This document shows positions 19,184 to 28,032 of a DNA stretch of 64,000 nt, in pieces. Position 1 is the first letter of the stretch. Each line of letters starts with the position of its first letter. A model generated the notes under the pieces. That model did not search any database and had not been told where the DNA came from. It saw only the letters and a list, made by a program, of their open reading frames with translations. The position numbers and the translations under genes were made by a program. This stretch comes from Patiriisocius sp047730165 (GTDB lineage Bacteria; Bacteroidota; Bacteroidia; Flavobacteriales; Flavobacteriaceae), in NCBI RefSeq assembly GCF_047730165.1, contig NZ_CP159834.1, forward strand, positions 2,356,001 to 2,420,000, written 5' to 3'.

Positions 19184-20650
19184 TTATTTAATAATGGTTA
19201 TAGATCCTTTTTTTATTTCCTGATTCTCAGGAACAATAATGTAGTAATATAGAGCACCTTTATCTTGTAGCTCACTCAAGTCTGTCGGCCAATTGTTTTG
19301 GTAATCGGTCGTGCTAAATACGGACTCACCCCGTTTGCTGAGAATCATAATTTCTGTATTAGTACCGCTCACGTATTTTGTCGGAATTACCCACGTATCA
19401 TTTATTCCATCCCCATTAGGGCTTATTAAATTTGGGATGAGGTCAACTTCAGGAAACAGATCAATTAATTCAATTACCTGAAACAGGTGTTCGCGAGTCA
19501 TCTCGCATTCATTGGTTTGAGTTACAAGCACGCGATAAGCCCCAAATTCTGTAACGTTTAATGTATTTTGTGAAGCACTAGGGATAATTTCGTCGTTATA
19601 GAACCATTCAAATGTTGGGTTGATGGCGTTAGTTATCACTTCAACTGTAAGCGTTTCTCCAGCTTCCATTTCATTTACTTCTGAAATATTAATACTTGAA
19701 GTAAAGCCTCCAGATTGTAAATCTATAGTACCTGTAGCTTGACAATTTCCGAAGCTAACCACAACAGAATATTCACCTGTCACCGCTGTTTCATAAGTCT
19801 GGCTAGATGCTCCGTTTATAGGAGTTCCATCTTTAAACCAAGCATAACTATTTCCTGCAATTGTAGATAATGTAGTAGGACCATCGCTCGCACAAAATGG
19901 ATTTCCTAGACTAGAAATGATTGTCGCGTTGCCACTCTCGCCAGAAGTAGCTTGGGTCACAGTAACACGGTTAGAAAAAGAATCTGAAGTACAGTTGCCA
20001 TAATTGGTTTCTACAAGGTAGGTTCCTTCTTCAGTGATGCTTAATGAGTTTTCTTGTCCAACAAGTACAGAGGATGTAGGCCCCACTTCTTTAAACCAAT
20101 TATAGGTTAACGATGGGTAGTTTAAGGGTGAATCATTGTTTTCATCTCCAATAGGATCAATGGTTAAAAGAAAACTCCCATTAGTGCAAAAACTTGCGTC
20201 TGCTACTAGGTTATTAATAGTAAAAGGGCTGTCTTGTAATTTATAATATGCTGTAAATACTTCTGAAGGAGCACTTGTCACTGAAGGATGTGAGCTTAAA
20301 ATTCTTAATTTAAAATTTTCGCCAGATGTAGTTTCTGGAATAGAAAAACTTATAGTAGCAGGAGATGTGGTAATTACCCCAGGGTTTGATGTATAAACCA
20401 CTGTTGGATTTGTAAAGTCACCATCAGAATTTGACATCTCTACACTGAATTGATTTTCAGAGGTGATACCGTTTTCAGGACTGAATATGAAATCTGTTTC
20501 AAAGGTGTTAAAATCTGCATTTGCACACGCTTGACCAAACCCTAAATTAGGAGCGCCAATAACAATCTGCGCCTCCGCTGTATTAGTGTATAAAAAACTG
20601 ATGCTACTTAGTATGCCTACTGTTAAATTAAGAAGTAAATTTTTTACCAT
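19184..20650 (-). CDS. sprC: SprC-like secreted protein with Ig-like domains and T9SS type B sorting domain
   Basis: This 488-residue protein begins with a signal peptide of about 28 residues (ending AEAQ). The body has three or four Ig/PKD-like sandwiches; each is recognisable from the rhythm of GTYLVETNYGNC, GEYSVVVSFGNC and GAYRVLVTQTNEC. The final 85 residues are a gliding-motility-associated sorting domain (LISPNGDGINDTWVIP, ILSKRGESVF, ending GSITIIK). Its position directly before sprD and sprB matches sprC in the F. johnsoniae operon. Its stop is one base from the sprD GTG. Assignment to SprC rests on gene order and architecture, not on a direct comparison, so the exact orthology is moderately sure. 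Confidence 0.78.
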   Translation of the reverse strand: MVKNLLLNLTVGILSSISFLYTNTAEAQIVIGAPNLGFGQACANADFNTFETDFIFSPENGITSENQFSVEMSNSDGDFTNPTVVYTSNPGVITTSPATISFSIPETTSGENFKLRILSSHPSVTSAPSEVFTAYYKLQDSPFTINNLVADASFCTNGSFLLTIDPIGDENNDSPLNYPSLTYNWFKEVGPTSSVLVGQENSLSITEEGTYLVETNYGNCTSDSFSNRVTVTQATSGESGNATIISSLGNPFCASDGPTTLSTIAGNSYAWFKDGTPINGASSQTYETAVTGEYSVVVSFGNCQATGTIDLQSGGFTSSINISEVNEMEAGETLTVEVITNAINPTFEWFYNDEIIPSASQNTLNVTEFGAYRVLVTQTNECEMTREHLFQVIELIDLFPEVDLIPNLISPNGDGINDTWVIPTKYVSGTNTEIMILSKRGESVFSTTDYQNNWPTDLSELQDKGALYYYIIVPENQEIKKGSITIIK

Positions 20651-20709
20651 TCAATTAGTTTAAAAAATTGGCTAATGTTCTTTCAAAACGAAACCAAAGC
20701 TCATTATTA

Positions 20710-22023
20710 CTATTCATCATCTAGTAGGTTAATTGCTATAATTTTGTTGATTTGTAATCTAAAGTCCAGATTATGAATGTTCACAGGTTCTATAAATGTT
20801 TCAAAATCAGCTCCTTTTGAGTAGACATTTTTAAAAAGGCCATTCCCATACCAATTTTCAAGATCTTCATTATTAGATTCTCCATTGGTGAAAATATTTC
20901 CTTTACAATTATTGAAATACATATTGCTGAATTCCATCTTATTAAGACTATTTGTATCAATATCAATATCACTTGAAAGAATAACAGCGGGGCTAAAACC
21001 AGAAAACACACTTTTCTGAATTGAAAAGGAGGTACCCTTTTCAACATATAGAGCCTCTTTCACTAAGCCAATTTCTATAGCAGTATTCAAATCATCACTT
21101 AAGTTAAGCAACGTAATATTTTCTGCGGTTAATGTGGTTCTTCTTCTCTCGGGATCCATTTTGTCCTCATCAGCAGTGTTGGAAGCTAAATATATGCTGC
21201 TGGCAACACCGGAACTCGTGTAATAAGGTGATTTGACAGCTAAAGAATTTGTGAGTTGCGACCGAGCACCGTTATTAAATATAAAATCATTGGCGTATGA
21301 TCTAAAAGCGACAAGCCTTGATAAGTTTGTATCACCTCCTATAACAGTGAAAGAATTACCTAGGCAGTAGGTAACCATTACATTTTCTATCACCGTTTTA
21401 TTTCCTACACCTGCTAATGTGAGACCATTAAAGTATCCATACTGCTTCGTTCTCTTACCTGCATATTCTATACGTACATATTTGATTACGCCAGAATCAC
21501 TTGCAATATCGTTTCCTCCGTAGTTCATTATTTCTGGTGCGATAGGGTTTAAGCCAAAATCTAATTCCCGTACTTCTCCTATTTTATTCAGCGGAGCGTT
21601 TCCTAATATAAAAATACCACCCCAATCGCCTTTTTTCTTAAGTGGTCTGCTAGAAGAAAAGATAATAGGATCTGTTTGTGTGCCAATTGCAATAATTTTA
21701 GAGCCATTACTAACTATGAGTGAACCTTTCGATTTGTAATCTCCTAGGATCACAGTTCCTGGTTCAATAGTTAAGCTGGTGCTATCTGTCACGAAAACGT
21801 TTCCTAATAACAGGTATGTTTCTTTTTTAGATAACCTTGTGTCGCTCGTAATATTCCCAGAAAGGATTTGAGTGGGTGTTTTATATACTTGAGATTCTGG
21901 AGTGAATTCCGCCCAGATATCCAACCAGTTCTCTAATCCGTAAATTCCTTTTTCCTGCTGCGCATACAAAGTAAAGCAGCTGAAAAATGAAAAGATTACG
22001 ATCCAAAATGATTTCATAAACAT
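20710..22023 (-). CDS. Secreted right-handed beta-helix protein at head of the spr operon
   Basis: The 437-residue product has a signal peptide (ending LYAQ); start could be ATG 22023 or ATG 22017, the second giving a cleaner MK start. After a short helical segment (GLENWLDIWAEF) it shows beta-helix turns: LTIEPGTVILGD, SLIVSNGSKIIAIG, PIIFSSSRP, GDWGGIFILGNAP and IKYVRIEYAG. This pattern of pairwise stacked strands is typical of large secreted Bacteroidota proteins labelled as T9SS-associated. There is no recognisable C-terminal sorting domain, so it may stay periplasmic. It ends 59 bases before sprC and is probably the first gene of the operon. F. johnsoniae also has extra genes ahead of sprC, but I cannot say whether this one corresponds. 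Confidence 0.75.
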   Translation of the reverse strand: MFMKSFWIVIFSFFSCFTLYAQQEKGIYGLENWLDIWAEFTPESQVYKTPTQILSGNITSDTRLSKKETYLLLGNVFVTDSTSLTIEPGTVILGDYKSKGSLIVSNGSKIIAIGTQTDPIIFSSSRPLKKKGDWGGIFILGNAPLNKIGEVRELDFGLNPIAPEIMNYGGNDIASDSGVIKYVRIEYAGKRTKQYGYFNGLTLAGVGNKTVIENVMVTYCLGNSFTVIGGDTNLSRLVAFRSYANDFIFNNGARSQLTNSLAVKSPYYTSSGVASSIYLASNTADEDKMDPERRRTTLTAENITLLNLSDDLNTAIEIGLVKEALYVEKGTSFSIQKSVFSGFSPAVILSSDIDIDTNSLNKMEFSNMYFNNCKGNIFTNGESNNEDLENWYGNGLFKNVYSKGADFETFIEPVNIHNLDFRLQINKIIAINLLDDE

Positions 22024-22171
22024 AATTGTTATTTTTTTTAATACTCAAGCTAAAGCGCTATATTATCGTTAAAGCACTTAATATATAGATAAAGAGTGGG
22101 TTTTGAGATATTTTCGTTGTATTTAAAGGTGTTTAATTTTTTTATTTAAAAATAATAGGTATTAATTCTCA

Positions 22172-22627
22172 TTAATTGAAATCGTTATAAGTGTGTAATG
22201 CTTTTAATGTTTCTTCATAAAAAAGGATCGCTGCAATAAGATTAGATTTGTCTGAATAGGGAAGAACAATATTTTGAAACTCAATTGTATTATCAAAATA
22301 TGTTGTTGTTGCTTCTATATTTTCTTTAAGAGCTTTGCGGTTATCTTTAGTGTCTGGAATACCAAGAGAAGTCATGGTTACACCTGGCTTAGTTGCAAAT
22401 GCGATGTTCGGTAATATTTTAATAATAATTTCAATACGTGCGTGGTATAAGTTTAATAAATCACCTTTATGCATGTTTTTGAGTGCATCACGGTCATGAT
22501 ATTTTTTTATACTCACACCATCGCTTATTATATATTGTTCATCGTTCTTTTTTTGAGCAAATGTTGCCATGTGAACAATCGATAAAAGTAGAACTATAAC
22601 AATATTAAATTTTAATGTACGCTGCAT
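22172..22627 (-). CDS. Small secreted protein of unknown function
   Basis: The 151-residue product starts at an ATG with a signal peptide of about 24 residues (ending TFAQ). The rest is predicted to be mainly helical, with the motifs YHARIEIIIKILPNIAF, TSLGIPDTKDN and QNIVLPYSDKSNLIAAILFYE. It has no cysteine after the signal, so it is not a lipoprotein. I do not recognise the family with confidence. It lies 149 bases upstream of the beta-helix gene in the same direction, so it may share control with the gliding operon, although the gap is AT-rich and large enough for a separate promoter. Confidence 0.7.
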   Translation of the reverse strand: MQRTLKFNIVIVLLLSIVHMATFAQKKNDEQYIISDGVSIKKYHDRDALKNMHKGDLLNLYHARIEIIIKILPNIAFATKPGVTMTSLGIPDTKDNRKALKENIEATTTYFDNTIEFQNIVLPYSDKSNLIAAILFYEETLKALHTYNDFN

Positions 22628-23149
22628 AATAGATTTTTAAAGAGTTAGGGGCCTTATGATTAGTTCAATTTTACAAAATATATCCTTAAAACGCAAATAA
22701 CGTCGATTAAATACACAAACTTTAACATTTAAGCCATAATTAAAAGATTTTTCCTACAGAAAATAAATGATAGGTTTAGGTTTTGGTACTTTTCCTTATA
22801 ATTGTATTTATTCATTTATAAGAGTCCATTTAAGTAGGTTTGTGGGTCAGAACTGAATCTTTTTATTTTGGATGATTTGGGACATATTCTCTCTGTAGAA
22901 AGTAGTGGAGTGTCATTTAAACCGATTAGTACTTTTAATATTGGAATTTCATTAATCATAATCGCCATATCTCCGGAGATGAAAAGGGCAAAATAGCGTT
23001 TTTGTACTCTTATGTGAGACTTTTTCAAACAACTAAAACCTAGTATAGATGCCTTACTAGAAGATTTCACAGTGCAATGAAGCCTCGTAAACAAAGGGTT
23101 TGTTAATATTTTAGTGTATAAATAGATTAAGAACCCTAATAATTGGCAT
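22628..23149. other. Intergenic stretch without a convincing gene
   Basis: Roughly 520 bases between a minus-strand secreted-protein gene and the first cold-shock gene. A 92-codon minus-strand frame at 22816-23094 exists but has neither a good start nor a recognisable pattern. The last 45 bases before the cold-shock ATG hold its promoter and leader. Confidence 0.5.
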
Positions 23150-23194
23150 CGTATTTGTATATTGCTGATTATTAATAAATTAAATTATAATACA
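23150..23194 (+). promoter_or_regulatory. Promoter and conserved leader of the first cold-shock gene
   Basis: A TATTTG box at 23152-23157 aligns with the TATCTTTG box of the second cold-shock gene, and the 30 bases before both ATG codons are almost identical (TATTAATAAATTAAATTA core). Retention of the leader implies that it is functional. Confidence 0.6.
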
Positions 23195-23386
23195 ATGAGT
23201 AAAGGAACAGTTAAATTTTTCAACGACACCAAAGGTTTCGGTTTTATCACTGAAGAAGGAGTTGAGAAAGATCATTTCGTACACATCTCTGGATTAATCG
23301 ATGAGATTAGAGAGGGTGACGAAGTAACATTCGACCTACAAGAAGGAAACAAAGGAATGAACGCAGTAAACGTAAAAGTCGTTTAA
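23195..23386 (+). CDS. CspA-family cold-shock protein (copy 1)
   Basis: A 63-residue cold-shock domain protein starting at ATG 23195. It contains RNP1 (KGFGFI) and RNP2 (DHFVHISGL) and ends NVKVV. CspA proteins bind single-stranded RNA and act as chaperones during cold shock or general growth. It differs from the copy at 30106 at four positions only (I/V, T/E, M/L, V/I), so the pair results from a recent or strongly conserved duplication. It stands alone between its own promoter and a strong terminator. Confidence 0.95.
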   Translation: MSKGTVKFFNDTKGFGFITEEGVEKDHFVHISGLIDEIREGDEVTFDLQEGNKGMNAVNVKVV

Positions 23387-23410
23387 TTGCATCCCGATAT
23401 TTTTTTTGCA

Positions 23411-23437
23411 AGCCCATCCGGTAGGATGGGCTTTTTT
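23411..23437 (+). terminator. Terminator of cold-shock gene copy 1
   Basis: AGCCCATCC (23411-23419) pairs with GGATGGGCT (23424-23432) across a GGTA loop and is followed by a run of T. Confidence 0.9.
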
Positions 23438-23623
23438 AGTTAAATAGTGAATCCTTTATTTAGGTGACTGAAATAGCCCTGCTGCATAGCGGGGTCTTTT
23501 GATTTAATGATTTTAGTCTTGTGTCTTACTTCTTATAGCGAGGCGGTCTTAAGTCATTATTTAGAAAGCATTATAATTATCCATTAAAAAGGACTACTTT
23601 CGCGCCCTATTAATAATCTGAAT

Positions 23624-24073
23624 ATGAAACGAATAAACGAATACAAAAAATTATTTGGAGTGGAGAAGGAGTTAGACCTTAAAGCTTTAAAAAAGAGTTA
23701 CCGCAACCTTGTAAAAGAATGGCATCCAGATAAATTTCAGGATGGTGACGCGAAGCAAGAAGAAGCAGAGATACAAAGTAGAAGGATCATCGATGGGTAT
23801 CATTTTTTAGTAAGTATGGCACCAGAAACAAAAGAAAAAAATCTTCCTGTATATACAGAAACGATAACAAATAGTGCTATTCAAGATTATCAGCATAAGG
23901 GATTACTTTTAGAGATTACCTTTACAGACGGATCTACTTATGAGTACTTTGGGATCACAAAACCTGTCTATCTTAAATTGCATAACGCTGGGAATTTAAA
24001 TCGTTACGCTAAGCGTAATATCTACCCTAAATTTATGTATCGTAAGTCTAAGCGTATTCTCCAAGAAGCCTAG
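23624..24073 (+). CDS. J-domain protein fused to a KTSC domain
   Basis: This 149-residue cytoplasmic protein opens with a J-domain (residues 3-65): the helix-loop-helix contains the diagnostic HPD triad at residues 34-36 (KEWHPDKF). Residues 82-145 match a KTSC domain, with NSAIQDYQHKGLLLEITF, the TYEYFGI core and a YPKFMYRK tail. J-domains stimulate the ATPase of DnaK; KTSC domains are found alone or fused to nucleic-acid or aminoacyl-tRNA-related proteins and may bind nucleic acid. The fusion would recruit DnaK to whatever KTSC recognises. It is followed by a terminator, so it appears monocistronic. Confidence 0.85.
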   Translation: MKRINEYKKLFGVEKELDLKALKKSYRNLVKEWHPDKFQDGDAKQEEAEIQSRRIIDGYHFLVSMAPETKEKNLPVYTETITNSAIQDYQHKGLLLEITFTDGSTYEYFGITKPVYLKLHNAGNLNRYAKRNIYPKFMYRKSKRILQEA

Positions 24074-24114
24074 AATAAACCTAAGGGTTGTAAAATCAAA
24101 AAAAACAGAAATCT

Positions 24115-24155
24115 CATATCACAAAATGTGAATGCATTAGGTGATATGATTTTTT
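24115..24155 (+). terminator. Terminator after the J-domain/KTSC gene
   Basis: CATATCAC (24115-24122) pairs with GTGATATG (24141-24148) and runs into a T tract at 24150-24155. The T tract overlaps the promoter box of the helicase gene. Confidence 0.6.
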
Positions 24156-24162
24156 AGCTTTG
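24155..24162 (+). promoter_or_regulatory. Promoter -7 box of the DEAD-box helicase gene
   Basis: TAGCTTTG fits the Bacteroidota TAnnTTTG consensus and lies 28 bases before the ATG at 24191. Confidence 0.5.
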
Positions 24163-24190
24163 GTGGTAATTAATATAGCACACTCAATTT

Positions 24191-25537
24191 ATGGTAAACA
24201 CATTTAAAAGTTTAGGCGTTGATTCATTCTTAGTTAAAGGGTTGAAAGCATTAGCTATTTCTATCCCTACAGATATTCAAACAAAGGTTATTCCCGTGGT
24301 GTTGAACCAAATGGAAGATGTTGTAGGGATCGCTAAAACTGGAACTGGGAAAACCGCGGCTTTTGGATTGCCATTACTACAAAAAATAAATGTTGAAAAT
24401 AATGATGTTCAAGCCATCGTGCTCGCACCCACGCGAGAACTTGGCCAACAGATTTATAAAAATCTCACCGATTTTGCTAAGTTCAAGCCAGAAATTTCTA
24501 TCACATCTACTTGCGGTGGGATTCCTATAAAACCTCAAATAGAGCGCTTAAAAGAACCTACTCATATTATTGTTGCCACGCCAGGTCGATTAATAGATCT
24601 TATGGAGCGTAAAGCAGTTGCTTTAAGTAATGCTTCTTATTTAGTTATAGATGAAGCTGATGAAATGGTGACTATTCTTAAAGAAGGATTAGATACGATT
24701 TTAAAAGGGCTTCCCAATAAACGTAGAACATTTCTGTTCACAGCTACTTTGTCTGGAGAGATAAAGCAATTAGTGCAAAATTACTTAGCAAAAAAGGTAG
24801 TACATATAGAAGTAGACATGGCTACTTTGGGACATCAAGGTATTGATCACCAGTATGTAGTCGTTCAGCCAGAAGAGAAACTGAATGTTTTAATGCACTT
24901 TTTAACCAGTAAAGAAGGTCAGCGCGGAATCATTTTCTGTAAAACAAAAGCGGCTGTAAACAAGCTTGCTAAGAACCTCGCCATTAATAAGTTTTCTTCA
25001 GGTGCTTTACACGGTAGTTTGTCGCAACCTATTCGCGATCGTATTATGGATCAGTTTAGAGCCGGGCACATCAACATCTTAGTAGCAACAGATCTTGCAG
25101 CGCGTGGTATAGATGTAAAAGAAATTGAATATGTGGTGCAATACCATTTACCAGACACCTTTGACGCATACGTGCACAGAAGTGGTCGTACGGCAAGGGC
25201 TGGAGCGAAGGGGCTTTCACTTAGCGTTATCCAACAAGATGAAGTACTAGACATTCCAGAATTAGAGGATGAGTTAGGGATTACTTTTTCTGAAATGCCA
25301 AAGGCCGACGCTTGGTCTATAGAAGAAAACAATGCTAAGTTGTGGGCAAAACAAATATTTAAGACAAAACCAAACCAGCATATTTCCGAAGCGTTTAAAA
25401 CAGATATCAAGACCATTTTTCATCATTTGACGAAAGATGAATTGGTAGATAAGCTTTTAGCACATCATTTAGGACAGCCTAAAACATTGGCACCCAATGA
25501 AGATGATTTAAAGAAGAAGAAAAAGAAGAAGCATTAG
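24191..25537 (+). CDS. DEAD-box ATP-dependent RNA helicase
   Basis: The 448-residue protein has all DEAD-box motifs in order: Q-motif region (IPTDIQTKVIP), Walker A (AKTGTGKT), PTRELGQQ, TPGRL, DEAD, the SAT equivalent TAT, then in the second RecA domain GIIFCKTKAAVNKL, ATDLAARGIDV and HRSGRTARAG. After about residue 380 there is a short tail that ends in a lysine-rich stretch (DLKKKKKKKH), typical for non-specific RNA contact. Such enzymes unwind structured RNA in ribosome assembly or RNA decay. The nearby cold-shock genes fit a role in RNA remodelling at low temperature, but this is only context. It has its own promoter. Confidence 0.95.
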   Translation: MVNTFKSLGVDSFLVKGLKALAISIPTDIQTKVIPVVLNQMEDVVGIAKTGTGKTAAFGLPLLQKINVENNDVQAIVLAPTRELGQQIYKNLTDFAKFKPEISITSTCGGIPIKPQIERLKEPTHIIVATPGRLIDLMERKAVALSNASYLVIDEADEMVTILKEGLDTILKGLPNKRRTFLFTATLSGEIKQLVQNYLAKKVVHIEVDMATLGHQGIDHQYVVVQPEEKLNVLMHFLTSKEGQRGIIFCKTKAAVNKLAKNLAINKFSSGALHGSLSQPIRDRIMDQFRAGHINILVATDLAARGIDVKEIEYVVQYHLPDTFDAYVHRSGRTARAGAKGLSLSVIQQDEVLDIPELEDELGITFSEMPKADAWSIEENNAKLWAKQIFKTKPNQHISEAFKTDIKTIFHHLTKDELVDKLLAHHLGQPKTLAPNEDDLKKKKKKKH

Positions 25538-25642
25538 TTGTCCTTCTAGAATCTATCTTTGTCCTTCACACTTTTATTGAAATCACCATTGATTTGTTGA
25601 AAGTATAGCTATCGCAATTAAAACCTAGTAACATTTAATCGC

Positions 25643-25650
25643 TATCTTTG
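25643..25650 (+). promoter_or_regulatory. Promoter -7 box of the M13 peptidase gene
   Basis: TATCTTTG matches TAnnTTTG 20 bases before the start codon; a clear TTG -33 element is not visible. Confidence 0.5.
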
Positions 25651-25670
25651 AGTAACCAAATTAATAGGTT

Positions 25671-27701
25671 ATGAAACAACTATTCGTGCTTTTACTCATT
25701 GTGCTCTCCTTAGCATCTTGTAAAAACAATACTTCAATCGATAGAATAGCCGAAAATAAATCTCAAGAACCTGTGGTTTTTGATGGCATTGATACTTCCA
25801 TAAAACCTGGGGATAATTTCTACAATCATGTAAATAAGAATTGGTACGATAATGCAGTAATAGCAGATGACCAAGCGGGCGTAGGCGCATACCGATTTTT
25901 AAACATTCCGCAGCAAATATTATTGCAAAATATCTTAGACGAAGTTTCACAAGCGGAACATAACGCAGGTAGCACAGAGCAACTCGTAGGAGACTTCTAT
26001 GCATCTGGAATGGACACGGTAAGTATTAACAGACGTGGGATCAAACCTATCCAGTCTATCTTAGATCGCATTAAAGAAATTGCAGATGTTCCTGCAATGC
26101 TTGAGTTTGTTGCTGTACAATTAAAATCTGGCGATTATTCAATGCTGGCTCCTTACGTTTCTCCAGATCAGGAAAACAGTTCGCTAAACATTTTACACCT
26201 CGCTCAAACAGGCTTGGGATTACCAGATCGTGATTACTATTTTGGTGATGATGCTTCAATGATTAAAATTCAAAAAGCGTATAAAACATATTTAACTGCT
26301 TTATTTGAATTGACTGGTGAAGAAGGTGCAGCCAAAAAAGCACTCGTAGTATACAACATAGAAAAACAACTTGCCGCATCTCATAAAACTCGTATTGAAC
26401 GACGTAGTATTAAAGATAACTATAATAAAATAGCGGTTTCAGATTTAGTTAAAAGCCAGGGTAATATTCCTTGGTCTACCGTTTTTAAAAGGCTAGGAGC
26501 GAATATAGACTCCTTAGATTTGCGCCAACCTGCATATTACACAAGTCTGAATACGATGTTAACGACAGTCTCTTTAGAGGATTGGAAGCTCTATTTAAAA
26601 GCCAACTCTATTGGTTCTCACGATGATATTTTAAGCAAACCTTTTCAAGATGCTTCTTTTAAATATGGTAAAGTGCTCTCTGGACAAAGCGAGCAACAAC
26701 CACGTGCACAACAAATGGTGCGCCGTGTAGATCAGCAAATTGGTTTTGAATTAGGACAGCTATACGTAAAGCGATACTTCAATGAAGAGGCCAAAGAACG
26801 TGCTTTAGATTTGGTTAATAATTTTCAAAAGACTCTAGAAAGACGTATTGAAAATCTCGACTGGATGAGTGATAGCACCAAGGTGAAAGCCAAGGAAAAA
26901 TTGTTTTCCATCAGCAAGAAAATAGGCTATCCAGATGTTTGGAGAACTTATGACGTGACCATTAACAGGAGTGAATTCTTTGAAAATGTAGTGGCACTTC
27001 GGAAAAGTGAATTTGATTATGACTTGCGCCAACTTAATAAAGCGCCCAACAGAGATGAGTGGCATACGACACCTTCTACCGTGACTGCGTATTATAACCC
27101 AGCATTAAATGAAATTGTATTTCCAGCGGGAATACTGCAAGCACCCTATTTTGATTTGTATGCGGATGATGCTGTTAATTACGGCGGAATAGGAATGGTG
27201 ATAGGTCACGAGTTTACTCATGCATTTGATGATCAAGGAGCTCAATACGATAAAGACGGAAATGTAACTGATTGGTGGACGGCTGAAGATTACACCAAAT
27301 TCAAGGCAAAAACACAACAAATTATAGAGCAGTACGAAAACTTCACGGTACTGGACAGTGTGCCATTAAAAGGAGCCCTCACCGTAGGAGAAAACACCGC
27401 AGATAATGGAGGTATTGCTATTGCGTTTGACGCTTTTAAAATGACAGATCAAGGAAAGGGTGCCACCGAGATTGGTGGATATACACCGGACCAACGTTTC
27501 TTTTTATCTATCGCTCGCATTTGGCGTGTAAAGATGCGTGACGAATTTTTACGCAACTACGTGACTACAGATCCGCATTCTCCACCTATGTGGCGTGTAA
27601 ATGGTCCATTAATGAACTTTACTCCGTTTTATGAGGCCTTTGCCGTAAAAGAAGGCGAGATCAATTATCGCACAGAGGAACAACGGGTTAGGATTTGGTA
27701 G
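25671..27701 (+). CDS. M13-family (neprilysin/PepO-like) zinc metallopeptidase lipoprotein
   Basis: A 676-residue peptidase with a lipoprotein signal (LSLASC; Cys at residue 17). The M13 N-terminal domain opens with KPGDNFYNHVNKNWYD, the usual start of this family. The catalytic zinc motif HEFTH is near residue 512 and is followed by DDQGAQYDKDG. The third ligand lies in GENTADNGG near residue 574. The family-typical C-terminal motifs are RVKMRDEFLR and SPPMWRVNGP. Length and completeness agree with an active enzyme. It would be anchored in the periplasm or outer membrane and degrade peptides. It is monocistronic, with the zinc-ribbon remnant 46 bases downstream. Confidence 0.95.
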   Translation: MKQLFVLLLIVLSLASCKNNTSIDRIAENKSQEPVVFDGIDTSIKPGDNFYNHVNKNWYDNAVIADDQAGVGAYRFLNIPQQILLQNILDEVSQAEHNAGSTEQLVGDFYASGMDTVSINRRGIKPIQSILDRIKEIADVPAMLEFVAVQLKSGDYSMLAPYVSPDQENSSLNILHLAQTGLGLPDRDYYFGDDASMIKIQKAYKTYLTALFELTGEEGAAKKALVVYNIEKQLAASHKTRIERRSIKDNYNKIAVSDLVKSQGNIPWSTVFKRLGANIDSLDLRQPAYYTSLNTMLTTVSLEDWKLYLKANSIGSHDDILSKPFQDASFKYGKVLSGQSEQQPRAQQMVRRVDQQIGFELGQLYVKRYFNEEAKERALDLVNNFQKTLERRIENLDWMSDSTKVKAKEKLFSISKKIGYPDVWRTYDVTINRSEFFENVVALRKSEFDYDLRQLNKAPNRDEWHTTPSTVTAYYNPALNEIVFPAGILQAPYFDLYADDAVNYGGIGMVIGHEFTHAFDDQGAQYDKDGNVTDWWTAEDYTKFKAKTQQIIEQYENFTVLDSVPLKGALTVGENTADNGGIAIAFDAFKMTDQGKGATEIGGYTPDQRFFLSIARIWRVKMRDEFLRNYVTTDPHSPPMWRVNGPLMNFTPFYEAFAVKEGEINYRTEEQRVRIW

Positions 27702-27747
27702 CCTTAATCTAATTCTTTAACTCGTTCATATTAACTAACCTTAGTCT

Positions 27748-28019
27748 ATGAGTATTATACAGAATTTAAAAGATTATTTTAAGAAGAAAGAAACCAACCT
27801 GGATACAGGTTCTGCGCCTGCAGGAGTATGCCCTAATTGCTATGGGAAACAAGAATGGACGGCGAGTATTATATATTTATGAAAGGCCAAGGCGGCAATC
27901 CAAGTGAAGAGACGTACAACAACTTTGTGCAAAACGTCGCTCGTAAGCTAGATAAGATTACGGTAAAGCGTGATACATACACTTGTGAGTCTTGTAAACT
28001 GAAAATTGACATAAATTAA
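27748..28019 (+). pseudogene. Small zinc-ribbon protein gene interrupted by a -1 frameshift
   Basis: From ATG 27748 the frame reads MSIIQNLKDYFKKKE, then VCPNCYGKQEW, and then stops after eight further codons. Shifting frame by one base at the GG at 27857-27858 continues the protein as DGEYYIFMKG, NPSEETYNNFVQNVARKLDKI and the second zinc knuckle TCESCKLKI up to 28019. The two CxxC pairs are thus divided by the shift. Adding a single G (TGGGAC in place of TGGAC) would restore a protein of about 90 residues. Both a recent mutation and a homopolymer sequencing error are possible; everything else in the gene is intact, so error is a real option. Confidence 0.75.
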
Positions 28020-28032
28020 AATAGCAATACCA

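Noticed and set aside
22816..23094. 92-codon minus-strand frame before the first cold-shock gene
   Set aside because: No ATG start or ribosome site fits, no recognisable domain, odd composition; treated as chance.
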